Counted from the stretch's first letter, positions 42,601 through 53,098 are shown. The stretch is DNA of 64,000 nucleotides from Eretmocerus hayati (GCA_029851415.1 CM056742.1:11325736-11389735); one strand, 5' to 3'. Notes: generated from the letters alone by a model not told the origin. Translations and numbers: made by a program.

Positions 42601-43867
42601 CTGTACCTGAAGGTAAGTCACCAGCTTCATATCCACTCAAATTTACAGAATTGTGCTCTCTTTTGAACGATTCGTCAGAGTATGTAAGCGAGTTTTGATC
42701 TGACTCACCGTGTGCCTCTGAATCATTATTCTTCTTATCATTCAATAAGTTTCGAGTATCGGAAGATTCTTGAGTTGCAGATGAGCTATCTACAGAGTGA
42801 TGCTTGTCCTGGAGGGATCCATCAATGTGATCTGACGATTCACGATTTAACGTGTTAACTTCTGAAACATTATACATTTCGTATATTGCAGATTTTTGTC
42901 CGCCAATCGACGAAGAAAAGTCAGGTCCTTTATCGGCTGCTTTCTTCATTCCACCTTCAACAGATAATCCACCGAGATGAACATTTTCGTTGATAACCCC
43001 ATTTTCTGTATTTCTATCTGACTCATCCTTTGTTTCATTTTGCTTAGACTCAAAGCCAGGTCGATCTCTTTGCAGAATATTCTGAAGATTTTTTTCAACA
43101 GTGCTGTCTATAGAATATGTTCCTTCTTTGGAAGCTGATGCATTCAGATTTGAATCCAATGCTGATCTAGGATCAATTTGAGGATAGCTGCTAGACCCTT
43201 GACTGACGTCGCCGTGTTCTTTAGAGTTCCCCCAATCATCTTTCGACGAATTGGAACTTCCATCAGAAGCAGATTGGTGATGTTTCGTAGAGTGGCCGGA
43301 GTGACTGCCATGAACAATACCGCTCAGATGCCCTTGATGAGTACCACCCATCGAATATCCACTATCCATCGAATGTGGCGTTCCCAAAATTGTATCTGAT
43401 GCTGTCTTTACTCCAATTTTGGATTGGGCATTGAAGCCAAAACTTCCCTGTTTATGGGTCCCAAAATTTGCGCCAACATGACTTGATCCTGCTAGACCTG
43501 CTTCAGAAGCAGATTCGACATGTTGCCTAACAGTATTGTGAAAAACTTCCTTGACCTTGTTAATGCTCTTCTTGATCCCAAAACCGCCCTTCATTCCAGC
43601 TCCTATGGATAAATTAGCACCAGCTTCTATTATTGGCGAGGCCTGCGCATGTGGCAAGTTCTTCTGGAATTGATAATCATGGGAGGATTCGTGGTTCAAA
43701 GATTCGTTCTTTTGGTGTAGAACTGAATCAGGATTCGTGACTTTAAATCTTAGGTCTACATCTTTTAGGAAAGATGTAACTATCGCCAGACGCCCAAAAA
43801 TGGAGATGAGCACAAAATATAGTGAGATACGAAGTCCCATTGTGAAGGGTCGAAGAAGCAGGTTCAC
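39689..43867 (-). CDS. Large secreted repeat protein with C-terminal CBM14-like chitin-binding domain
   Basis: 1,392 codons without an intron. Two possible starts: 43867, or 43840 (MGLRISLYFVLISIFGRLAI), whose product begins directly with a signal peptide and is preferred. Layout: Gly/His/Ser-rich N-terminal region (residues about 60-210), Ser/Asp/Asn-rich region with about nine repeats (about 360-820; LLNDHKNNDS, SDESLKN, NGYEAEDSSSGE), of which three 56-residue units are nearly identical. A His/Gly-rich region follows (about 955-1270) with five nearly identical 60-residue units (SSNHGHHYLGHA, GHFAHQGAP), exactly 180 bp apart in the DNA. The C-terminal 62 residues have eight Cys in a peritrophin-A/CBM14 pattern (KCSKHFCHC, ECGPGTLWDD, TCNHPAQVTGC), two more than usual. 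Likely an extracellular chitin-associated matrix protein (cuticle, peritrophic membrane or secretion); the exact role is unknown. Paralogue of the pseudogene at 12895-17610. Confidence 0.88.
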   Translation of the reverse strand: MNLLLRPFTMGLRISLYFVLISIFGRLAIVTSFLKDVDLRFKVTNPDSVLHQKNESLNHESSHDYQFQKNLPHAQASPIIEAGANLSIGAGMKGGFGIKKSINKVKEVFHNTVRQHVESASEAGLAGSSHVGANFGTHKQGSFGFNAQSKIGVKTASDTILGTPHSMDSGYSMGGTHQGHLSGIVHGSHSGHSTKHHQSASDGSSNSSKDDWGNSKEHGDVSQGSSSYPQIDPRSALDSNLNASASKEGTYSIDSTVEKNLQNILQRDRPGFESKQNETKDESDRNTENGVINENVHLGGLSVEGGMKKAADKGPDFSSSIGGQKSAIYEMYNVSEVNTLNRESSDHIDGSLQDKHHSVDSSSATQESSDTRNLLNDKKNNDSEAHGESDQNSLTYSDESFKREHNSVNLSGYEAGDLPSGTVSLKIEDSLNDHKNNDSEVYGKSGQNAPTDSDKSLKNKGKSNNLNGYEAEDSSSGEASFKIQDLLNDHKNNNSDVHRKSDQKSPADSDESLANVHTSENLDGYKAEDSSSGKGLLDTHNLLNDDQNNDSRVRGVSDQNLSPDSDKSLKNKHNHKNSNEYKAEDSSSGEGLLDTHNLLNDDQNNDSRVRGVSDQNLSPDSDKSLKNKHNHKNSNGYKAEDSSSGKGLLDTHNLLNDDQNNDSRVRGVSDQNSSPDSDKSLKNKHNHKNLNGYEAYNSSSGEGSLKIEDSLNDHKNNDLGVHGNSHQKLPKGSDESLKNTPNSKNLSGYEAEGSSAGEGSFDFRNILNDNKNNDSRASGESDQNSPTASDGSSESNHDSEVTFRSGGHGSIPGGEDYINGGFPKHPKNQSDGVHGTLGRGFSAHSGGLLENNLYHSNEYQAHGTYSGNEQSHDQNSFNHQGNGNLDVSNILGQGYLVDLNSTQTSQPLTFPVVQQGNIQESVMPTGNNGVHSSWEGDLPASVDNSGNHQYLNQDGYYAHQGVSQTQASVGYGNDFSAGYNHLAGGINSSHNLGSSNHGHHYSGHAHTSSVQNQDGHFAHQGAPQFHASGGLQNLGHVGDNQLGYDINFSNQLGSSNHGHHYLGHASTSSVQNQEGHFAHQGASEFHASGGYQNLGHVGNNQLGHDINFSNQLGSSNHGHHYLGHASTSSVQNQDGHFAHQGAPQLHASGGLQNLGHVGNNQLGYDINFSNQLGSSNHGHHYLGHASTSSVQNQEGHFAHQGASEFHASGGYQNLGHVGNNQLGYDINFSNQLGSSNHGHHYSGHAHTSSVQNQDGHFAHQGVSQLHASGGYGNHGNAGVSGQIAVGNGNYGQWSSSTGHVSNTHNLNHFSQSSHHISSSGNLVAGNSPKSCTKICDGKPANAHLEYEKCSKHFCHCDVGNQAWLKECGPGTLWDDGVKTCNHPAQVTGCAMG
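40070..40990 (-). repeat. Five 180-bp coding repeats
   Basis: Units start near 40081, 40261, 40441, 40621 and 40801 with exact 180-bp spacing and very high identity, encoding the 60-residue His/Gly units. Homogenisation by unequal crossing-over or gene conversion is the likely cause. Confidence 0.9.
41830..42335 (-). repeat. Three nearly identical 168-bp coding repeats
   Basis: Units sharing TGTCGGAGTCTGGTGAC and CACCCCGCGTACTCTCG recur at about 168-bp steps, encoding 56-residue Ser/Asp units. The flanking Ser/Asp units are much more diverged. Confidence 0.85.
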
Positions 43868-43869
43868 CA

Positions 43870-45240
43870 GAAGAATTTATGAAGTTGAGCGTTTGCTCGA
43901 ATACTTATGATTAATTTTTTCGTAGTCCGACGACTTGTGATGGTCATCTGCGATATACTTCTAATATATGGGTACGAAGTTGAATGAAGTGGCCGACTTC
44001 CTATTGTGTGAGCACGTATTTCTTGATTGGCACTGCATTGTGTGTAAAATATTCCATGCTATTTGGAAAATTTTGTAATCACCGACACAAATGATTTTAA
44101 ATCGCAAAAATTCTTGCTTATGGAATATTCCAGATACTTTTTTTGAAATTTAAAAAGATTTCCAGATGTCACGCTATGTGATGCGCTTATAGGCATCGTT
44201 CACTAGCCAAGAAGTATTCACATACTTATTCAAGAAGATTGTACCCGTTTGCTGAGTTCAATGAAATTTTAAATGATGCAATTGCATTTTAGGAAAGGGA
44301 TCAAAATGCGTTAAAATATGTCTGGAAAATCTAACTGGATTTCCCGAAACTGTACCATTTCAACTGGACTTTTCAATGTCAATTATAGGTTCTTGAAATT
44401 ACTATGAAAAACATAGGGAAAATTCTTGGAAAAGTTCAGGAAACGAACTGGATTGAACGACATACATCACGTTTTGATAATTACATACTACCCTGCGTCA
44501 CAATGTAAATGAAGAGTTGGAGGACACGATTTACCAACAAGATTACGTTTTCGAGATTTACGATGACAAAGCTGTGAAAAACGGCAATTTGGTTGCATAT
44601 GAGGGTTCTTATCTTTGTTATCAAGATGATTATCGAAATTCTGCGAGGTCCAGTCGATTATCGGGGGAAAAATTTTCAAAATGAGCCCACATAGATCAAA
44701 ATAAATTTCAAGTTTCCGAGATACACCGGCCTCGAGAAATCACAAGTCTCCCAGACTGGTTCCGCTTATAGCCTGTGATTAGTTCAGTGCATCCTCCTTC
44801 CCTTACCCTCTACTGTCCAATGCTTTAGGATTGCGTGGGCAGGGCCTGGTTTAGGCCTTTTTTTTTATTTTTCTCCGGTGGTGTATCTAAGGAAATTCTT
44901 AATGAATTTTGGTCCATGGTGGCTCATTTTGAAGATCTTTGCTTTGACAACTCACTAGACCTTACAAAATTGCGCTGATTATCGTGATAACAAAGATAAG
45001 AGACCTCGTAAACTGCCAAATTTACGTATTTCCTTGATGTGACATTGATATTTTCAAAACTAAGACGTGATAGAGCAATCCTGAAAACGGATTTGGATTC
45101 AGCGCGCGAAAGTACGTGAGAAAATATGCTTCAATCTTCATTCACACGAAAAAAGTAAAAATTCGTAGGATAGCGAATCGATCGATACATTCATTTTGTA
45201 CGGTAGAGCTTCATTGCGTCTCTCAAAAATATCAAACTGC
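43870..45240. other. Upstream flank of the CBM14 gene; no second gene
   Basis: Presumably holds the promoter of the minus-strand gene, but I see no convincing TATA box. Two degenerate related segments (near 44580-44660 and 44960-45030, sharing GATAACAAAGATAAGA) suggest an old repeat. Nothing else recognisable. Confidence 0.4.
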
Positions 45241-45710
45241 TCTGAGGTATCCAGGAAAATTTTTCACCATATATCACGTATGAGTATATAGTTTTGCAAT
45301 CAGGTGTTTCATAAAATACTTCCGCAGGTATCGAGAGGAGAGGCCTGTTCCAGAATTTGGGAGGTGGATCTTGGATTGACTCGGGATACTACAATAATGA
45401 CTATGAAGCGCCAATTGCTGATATGAAACACAGTGTTTGGGGTATAGGTTTTTCATTCACAAGAATTTTGTTGAATCGACTTATAGTTTTAGAAAGAGAA
45501 GAACGTTTGAATGGATGAAACCACTTCCAAATTACAATTGTGATGCAGAATTTGTTCAAATAAAAATGTTGTAAGAAGTCAATTGCGAGATAAGACCTTT
45601 AATTGTTAAATATTACATCATTGTTTCTATGTCTGGTATTCGGCGAGTGTGTGGTATGCCAGGTGTAGCCACACTCCGGGCTGTAGCTCCACCAGTATGT
45701 TTTTTTAAAA
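45240..45710. repeat. Segmental duplication unit, second copy (start)
   Basis: Matches 31150-31500 (for example the CAGAATTTGGGA region and TTACAATTGTGATGC). Interrupted at 45711 by a TA-flanked element; the match resumes at about 46560 and again near 49620 and 49955-50190. Confidence 0.6.
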
Positions 45711-45712
45711 TA

Positions 45713-46547
45713 AGGTCAGTGTACCAAACTTGCCCCCATCAAGCCATTTTCTTAATAATTCTGGCTAATCTCAATATTTTCCAACGCACTTTAACTCATT
45801 TTGAAGCTTGTCTCAAGACCTTTAAAATAAGTTAAGATACGTCCAATTTGGATGGAGTGGAGCCGAACTGTTTGAATTCTCCCGGAAGGTGATTTTTGAG
45901 AGTTTACAAAAGTGTGTACCCAACTTGCCCCCATCATTTAAAACAATGTACATCGGCGATGAAGTGAATAAAATCGCTTTGATCCGTTTTGATCACCGTG
46001 CAGCGACATTTGTAGCTTTGAGCTGGCCCAAGACATCGTTTCCGACCTATTTTGACGTGATAAACACGTTCTGAGTGGTAAAAAAAGTCATACTGCACGC
46101 CTTTTTGAGATAACCATATGGGGGCATGTTGGGTACACTCCGATGTCGGCCTTCTTGATTCTCAAATCATCTTCGTGTTTTGTACATAAAATCGCTTCAA
46201 ATTAGAGTTCTGCAACCCTGAAGAGCGGATTTTGAAGGTCTTGAGACAAGGAATCGAATGCGCTAAGGTACGTCAAGATTGGTCGAATAAAAATAAATTG
46301 GCACCGGTTTTAGTGAACGTGATTTCCTTGGTGATTTCTTAGCCGTGCAAACACGAAAAATGGAAAACTCACTTTATATTTTCTGGAGAACGCAGAAATG
46401 ATCCGGGGTCGTTGAAAACTACGTATTTTCTCATATTTTAACATCACAAACGTCAAAAAAAATTGCGGGAAGGTCAACGAGCGCCCATTCCTGAGATCGG
46501 CATATGGGGGCAAGTTGGGTACAGAGGCAAGTTGGGTATACTTACCT
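45713..46547. mobile_element. TA-flanked element with terminal inverted repeats, no gene
   Basis: Left end AGGTCAGTGTACCAAACTTG and right end (reverse complement) AGGTATACTTACCT-type sequence with CCCAACTTGCCCC form inverted repeats, flanked by TA at 45711-45712 and 46548-46549, as in Tc1/mariner-type insertions. Internal GTGTACCCAACTTGCCCCCA words recur. No transposase. A truncated relative lies at 12214-12770 and an end fragment at 38990-39065. Confidence 0.75.
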
Positions 46548-47067
46548 TACTCAAAGCTCCGCTCAGGAATTTCGAATTGATCTTTTGCTGCTAATCAATA
46601 GAAAGATGGTAATCTCAGCTATTGATTCTATGGATCGGATTGGAGCATAGTTGTCTCAAGTTTATAAAGTTACGATCAGAATTAGAGGAAAAGTAACGAA
46701 TCTATACCACCAGAGCTCCGTTCGTAGTTCATAAAAGCTGCGACATAAGTATAACTTTGCCACACTTCGGAGGGGAAAAGTCTGCAATCCTGCCCCTCGC
46801 GAGACTTCCCTTAATTAAAAACTCTTGACTGTGGGCACTGTGGGGAGAATTTTTTTAACCTATTTGAAATTATCCACGGTCAAACGACCTTTAGCATTGT
46901 AACAAAATATTGTGCAAGATGATGCACGAATTATCCTCACAAAATCCAATGTGTGATTATAGATTAGAAATCATTCGTGTTTGGTTCTTTGCAACAAAAT
47001 AGATCATCAAAAACCATATGTACTTAAAAAATCAAAATCACAGATTTCATGATTGAAAATAGTACAT

Positions 47068-47302
47068 TAAGCAACAAGGGCGCAAAGAAATTTTACGCAC
47101 GAGTTCCCGAAATGAGTGCGTAAAAGTGAATTTTGCGCACAGTTGTAACTTTTCCGCAATGCGCAAAATAATTTGCGCTGTGCGCAAAGTACTCTTGCGC
47201 ACGGTTCACCGTGCGCAAAGTTACAACTGTGCGTAAAAAGTTCACTTTTACGCACGAAAATTTCGGGAACGAGGGCGTAAAATTGCGCCCAAGTTGCTTA
47301 CG
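47068..47302. repeat. Long palindrome built of TTTACGCAC / TTTGCGCAC words
   Basis: Arms of about 100 bp (about 47068-47180 and 47205-47302) share inverted GTTACAACTGTGCG, TTCACTTTTACGCAC and TTTCGGGAAC segments around a GCGCAAA-rich centre. Related words occur at 48840-49220. No coding capacity. Confidence 0.75.
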
Positions 47303-47342
47303 ATTCTTTTTGATATATCTGTGCGGAAAATTGGTGTCCGGT

Positions 47343-47445
47343 CCATACCACCGAAGTTGGTGGAGGGCGCGAAAGGGGGAGGAGATGGGGGTGCAGAGGG
47401 CGAAGCCCCCGCCGGGGGGTGTGGGGGCGGAGCCCCCTACTTGAA
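47343..47445. repeat. GC-rich block with GGGGGCTCCGCCCCC-type palindrome
   Basis: Reads CGAAGCCCCCGCCGGGG and GGGGGCGGAGCCCCC in otherwise AT-rich DNA. The same motif family is present, in the opposite orientation and in more copies, at 58980-59070. Confidence 0.7.
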
Positions 47446-47749
47446 AAAAAATTCTGAAGAATGGATCAAAAAAAACTTTATCCTGAACCAGCTCATAACC
47501 AAAATAAGGTGCTAGAATTCATCTCAAATATTGTAATCTCGTTGCAAAAAAAGTAACTCCGTGTAACATCCCAACTTCCGTTCCAATTTGATGTATTCAG
47601 GGAAGAAAATCAGAGACGTCACGTGATTCATGTCATCCCAAATATCCTGATTCCTATCAGAACGTAAAAGCTTACTTAAATGCATTGGTACATGAAGAAC
47701 AGGATTGCATTAAAAAATGTCCTTGATGAAACTTACATGGGCAACTTAC

Positions 47750-48079
47750 AAGGGGAGGACCTGACCTTTGGATCACCAATCCTTTCCAAATTTCTTTTAC
47801 AGTTTTGTGTCACCTAGAATATGAAGAATCCAGAGTAACTCCGTCAAATGGGCCTTCTGTCCAGAGCTACAAGCAAAAATGTTAGCGTTGCCAGTATACC
47901 TATATATATATAACTTTTTAACATGGGCCTATATGGGCAATGTTAATGTCATGGGCTGTAACTCTGAACAGGAGGCCCATTTGACAGAGTTACTCTAGAT
48001 TCTTCATACTCTAGGTAATACAAAACTGTAAAAAAATTTTGGACAAGATTGGTGATCCAAAGGTCTAGTCCTCCCCTTG
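47750..48079. mobile_element. Foldback (hairpin) element
   Basis: Arms of about 120 bp (47750-47870 and 47957-48079), ends AGGGGAGGAC, flank a short AT-rich centre. Arm similarity is high (TTTGGATCACCAATC shared). No gene. Its inner part resembles the element at 6121-6444. Confidence 0.8.
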
Positions 48080-48839
48080 TTAGTGGAATTGTTGTCGATA
48101 TAGAAACTACGTTAATATACAATATTCTGCCGATGACCAACATCTCTCATGTTCATGATTATTCACTACCTATGACTTGCAATTTTTCATTGAATTGCCG
48201 TCTGACCTACGAATCTTCGTGTATATTCGTGATCTTGTAGATCAAGCCCCGATGAGGACAGTATCTGTCCTCATGCTCACTTGAATTCTCTTTACATTTG
48301 GAGTCAACGGCGAATTCTCGCAATCTTGTTAAATTTCTAACTTGTATGCGACAATAATTCAGTTATCACAAATCCAAAGAGAATTCGCTCAAGTTGGGGA
48401 CAAAAATGGACTCATAGTATAGATCAGGAGGTGATCAGCCACTTAATCATTCTCAACAGCCGGGTTGCAAGGCAACCGCATGCCCATAATTTGATCCCTA
48501 ACTGCAACATCTTTGACTTCAACTCCATAGGTACCAATTCACAAAGGGGCCGGAGGAATTAGAAAAATGCCGGAATCATCGTTTGCTGCTGTGTGGTCAG
48601 CCTTTTTTGCCGTAAAAATCGAAATTGGAAAACAGTTGATTAATGTTTTTTTCGCAATTTTCCGATGTTTGAGTGCCTACAAAATTGCGAAAAATAACTT
48701 TCGCGCCTCGCACACGAGGTTCCCCGCTTCCGAGCGATCATTTCAACCCTCGCCTCCGGCTCGGGTCGAAAACCGATCGCTCAAAAGCGAGCTACAACCT
48801 CATGAACTCGGTGCGAAATATACTATTTCGATACACTGT

Positions 48840-49220
48840 GTGTGAAAGTGCACTTTGCGCACAGTTTGTCGACTTTTACTCACAGTTTATCAAAAAGTAT
48901 AGTTAGATACACGGCCGTAAAACCTATTATTCGCATCCTCGTGATAATTCCGACCCTCACCTGCGGCTCGGGCCGGAAACCCATCACTCGGACGCGAATA
49001 AAACGTTTTACGCCCTTGTATCGAAATGTACTATTTACGCACAGATTTTACTTTGCGCACGATTTCGAGAACTTTGCGCACTGTAAAACTGTGCGCAAAG
49101 TTACTTTTACGTACAGTTTCACTTTTACGCACTAAAATCTGAACGTTTATGGAATCATGATCAACCTTGCGCACCGCACACCCAAACCAAAATTGACTTT
49201 TACGCACAACTTTACGCACA
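48840..49220. repeat. Word repeats (TTTGCGCAC/TTTACGCAC) with a dispersed CATCACTCGGACGCG module
   Basis: Many copies of TTTGCGCAC and TTTTACGCAC words. They enclose a module (about 48895-49015) containing TTCGCATCCTCGTGATAATTC and CCCATCACTCGGACGCG, which recurs several times at 56880-57830. The open frames here reflect the repeated words, not a gene. Confidence 0.65.
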
Positions 49221-49699
49221 GTATATCAAAATTATATTACTCAAATACCGCAAGCTCATTCCTACATAATCTCTTGAATTCAGAAATAGGCATGGGGCGA
49301 TGGTCGAACCAATTATTAGAATTTAGCCAAGCATTAAATTTATTATAGCAATTTCGCACCTCGGCAGAGATATGGCTATAAGTTCTCATATCAAATTTAA
49401 ATAGCTTCATGTTAGGTCTCAGCCTTGAGGTAGGGACATGAAAAGGGATTTTCTCCTACAGATCAATGTCATCAGTGTAACCAGACATTAAATCTTTTGG
49501 TGTCTCCTCTGCGATTCCAGAGAATTAATCTGAAACTCAGACGCAATTTGAGAGTGATCATGCGATATTGAAGACATGGGAGAATTGAAGCAATAACTTG
49601 TAACTATTTTCAATAATTTTCTCGAATTTTTCACATTACTAACATTCTGATGTAACCACCTTATCTTGACACTCAATTACGAGTGATTTAGCTTCGACT

Positions 49700-50935
49700 G
49701 CCGCAAAAACTTAAAATTCATATGATGAGAATTCCCTTGATTTGATTGTTAACCTAATGCGTTTCAATTGCTTGAAGTCTTCTCGCAATCCATGTGTAGC
49801 TAATCTACACGGAGTATGAAATGGTAATTACATATCATAAGATGATTCGTCATGGCTGGTTTCACTGCAAGCTCTCGATATTTAGAAGCTTACAACTTCG
49901 AAGTATGACTGGGTGATCTGACAATGAATCAACATGTTCACTACGAGACCTTTTTTCGTAATATTATTTCTATTTCTTCATGGATTGGAAGAAGCAAATT
50001 CTGACAGCAGGTACAAATATACCAGGTCAAATTTTTTCTCTTGCCTTTCTGTTTTCAGCAACGTAAAAACTACGATAAAATCACGCTATGATAAACTGTT
50101 ATTATAAATATTTTTCGAGCAAGTATGAGTCGGTAGAGATCGAAGAATGGAAGGATCGGGGGTATATCACTGGTGAAAGGCATCACGTCAGTCAAAAATA
50201 AGTTTCAAAACAGCTTGAATGGGGTTAGTTGTTCCTTTGTTTTTATTCTTGAATCCAAACATCTTCTTTACTTTTGCATCTCACGATTTTTAACGATAAA
50301 TTAATATGTTGATCCAGAGTTTTGATGCCTCTAAAATATAATCTGCAAAACTCTTCAGCCCCAGAATTTGGATGGATGATGATTGGTGAGATTGGAAGAA
50401 TTGGCCTCTGATATAACCCACAGTTCACCAACATAAAGAAATGTCTGTTGTTCGGGTTGGCTAGCTCGAATTCATGCTGTCAATAATTTATTTACCTTTG
50501 GAGATAAAGCCATCAGTCTAAGCAACGCGTTGGGATGAGTTTCAGCGGGGAATTTGAAATTACTTTTAAGATTGAATGTCTGTTTGATGATTTAGGAAAA
50601 AAATTCCGTGGGGCAAGCCAAGTTTTGTGTTTAGAGCAATGAAATTGAAACTCTGATTCCGCAAAGACAATGGGATGACATATCTTCCGAGCCTGACATT
50701 CAAATTTTTCCTGTGGTATTCAAGTGCTTTTGTCATTAATTTGGGAAGATTGATGAAAGTTTCATAGTGTAGACGCTTTATCAATGTCATAAGTAGATCA
50801 GATTCACTTATGACACTAATGCAAATTTTTCTCGAGCGAGAATATGTGTGGTGAGAGGTGCTGGAGAGTGATGCTATGTGCCTCAGCATACAGACCAGAG
50901 ATCAATTTCACGAGCCCACAAAAAAATTTTCATAG
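49700..50935. other. End of duplicated unit and unrecognised coding relics
   Basis: 49955-50190 matches 38650-38890. Minus-strand frames at 50243-50434 (HPNSGAEEFCR motif, related to frames near 31150 and 45300) and 50566-50889 look like remains of an old gene. I do not recognise it, and no splice structure was found. Confidence 0.4.
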
Positions 50936-50937
50936 TC

Positions 50938-51208
50938 AGAATATGTTCAAGTCGTATCAAGTGTATTTTGAGCTGCTGAAGACGAATCCGAACTCAGAAC
51001 TGCACCTTTCTCGAACTGTTTTGAGTTATGGCGATTATTCATGGGTTACAAAAATACCTGGGTATGAATTTTTCTGCGTTTGAGAGGCGAATTGCGATCT
51101 TTTACAGCAGAGCTAAGGGCAGGATCGATTTTGCCGTAGAATTTCACGCCGAAAACATATTTTTTGAGGATTTTTTTATCCTCCAGGAAGCTAGAAAAAA
51201 TCCTAGAT
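50938..51208 (+). repeat. Left arm of a ~270-bp inverted repeat pair
   Basis: Matches 52828-53098 in reverse complement (TTTTGAGCTGCTGAAGACGAA; CAGGAAGCTAG). The two may be the ends of a single ~2.2-kb element or two copies of one short element. Confidence 0.7.
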
Positions 51209-51409
51209 GTGCGCAAATTTCCTGGTCGAGGTATTCTCGCCATGGACCAAAAATCGTGACTACATAGGTCGATACTGAGGGCAGGATCAGAAGGCGTGGT
51301 GGCGTTCGCTGCCCTGCTGGAAATAGTTCCGTTGGATCCAATGGGGCTTCGTGGGACCTGGCCCCAGGGTTACAATGCAGCCATTGTGCTCGAAACTGCA
51401 ATATTCTGT

Positions 51410-51565
51410 TCTCAGTGTGGTTGAATTTTTAACCACACTGGTTGAATATTCAACCAGTTGGTTGAATTTTCAACCAACATTTCAGCCAGCGGGTTGAATT
51501 TTCAACCACACTGGTTGAATTTTTCATTCAACCAACTGGTTGAATTTTCAACCAAGCAATTATAT
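51410..51565. repeat. Array of GGTTGAATTTTCAACC palindromes
   Basis: About six to eight 16-18-bp palindromic units separated by 2-6 bp. Two or three more lie at 51877-51925, beyond a CATC/GATG microsatellite. No coding capacity. Confidence 0.85.
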
Positions 51566-51567
51566 CC

Positions 51568-51810
51568 CGTGATGATGGATGGATGGATGGATGGTCAATG
51601 GAATATCCATTGACGATCTATGCATCATGCATTCGTCCATTATCCACGCATCATGCATCACTCCATCCATACATCCATCCGTCCACCCACCATCCATTTC
51701 TCGATCCATTTATCTCGACCTCATCAATAATCCATCCATCGATCATCGACCCATCATCCATTAGTCCACCCCTCTATCCATCCTTATCTACCCATATGAC
51801 CATCCATCAT
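51568..51810. repeat. GATG/CATC microsatellite
   Basis: GATGGATGGATGGATGGATGG near 51572, then a long imperfect CCATC-rich tract with occasional inversions. The short open frames across it are simple-repeat artefacts. Confidence 0.9.
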
Positions 51811-52827
51811 ATCCTACTCCTCTTAGGTAAACAACCTGATATGCAGGAACCGCACGGATAGATTGTAATATTCTACATTGGTTGAATATTCAATCAAACT
51901 GGTTGAATTTTCAACCAGACTGGTAGAAGTTTTTCGGAAAAATTTTTTTACAGTGTATATGAAAAAAGACCATGTCGGAGAATCGAACAATCGCGCAAGG
52001 TTACCGTGCCTTAATTTGTGTAATTTTCTCAATTTTTCTAGTGATTTTTGCTCTGCCTATTTCTGGTTTCTCGATTTCGCCCCGAGAGTCCCCGCAAAAC
52101 CGTAACCAGACCCGCACCGGCGTACTTTCAGGTTGCGGCTGCATGCTATGATTCTCAGAGCGGTAATATTGTTTTTACGCTTTTCTTGGTACTGAATACG
52201 TTACTCAGATAGTAGCCCAGCTGTGAAATCTTACGATACCATGCGCAAAGTTTCATGGCATTTAGTTCATTAGGAACCGAGATACACTTGAACCCAATTT
52301 TTTGGTGAGACAAAGCGGGTCCTCGCCTATTCCCGAGCCTATTCCGATTTACTCCTCAATAACAAAACAGTTTTGGCCAATATCAGATAGTAGACCACCT
52401 ATGGATTGGTATTCCCTGTCGAATGAGCGCTCCCGTGCCCGAAAATTCTGAATCTAGCTCGCAAAAAACTTGAACTAGTGTGAGCATCGAGCAGTGTATA
52501 ACTCTCGGTATAACTTTCTCAGCGAACCAAAGAACTACGATTTTCTGGAGATATCGGAAGAATTTCCGGGTGTGGAACAACTCATTCGATGGGAAATATT
52601 ATGGTGTTTCACTTGCCATATTTCGTTTGGGTCGGAAATGTGAGGTTGGAATACTGTGAGGCAAAAAATTGGTTCATAATCTTCCATTGCACATGCAGTG
52701 CGATCAAAGTGCCATCTATCGGGCAAAATATTCGGATCCTCTCCCCCAGGATAGCCTTTATTTTGACCTACCTAGTCACCATTTTGATCTAGGATGAAAA
52801 TACTCCGCCTGGGGAATTGAAGCAGTT

Positions 52828-53098
52828 CTAGGGTTTTTCTAGCTTCCTAGGGGTTACAAAAAATCTCAGAAATAATATATGTTTCCGACGTGGAATTTTA
52901 TGACAAAAACGACCCCGCCCTTAGTTTTGGTGTACAAAGTCGCAATCTGCCTCTGAAATCCGAAAGCTCGTACTCGCACATTTCTGTAACCCATGAATAC
53001 ATATGGCCACAGCTCGAAAAAAATCAGGGAAAGGTGCTCTTCATGAGTTCGGATTCGTCTTCAGCAGCTCAAAATACGCCAGAATATATGTCCTCCAC
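52828..53098 (-). repeat. Right arm of a ~270-bp inverted repeat pair
   Basis: Reverse-complement relative of 50938-51208, moderately diverged. Confidence 0.7.

Noticed and set aside
48567..49219. Overlapping open frames on both strands
   Set aside because: Arise from repeated TTTGCGCAC/TTTACGCAC words; no codon bias or domain.
51410..51565. CRISPR-like regularly spaced palindromic repeats
   Set aside because: Spacers are only 2-6 bp, there are no cas genes, and the DNA is eukaryotic.
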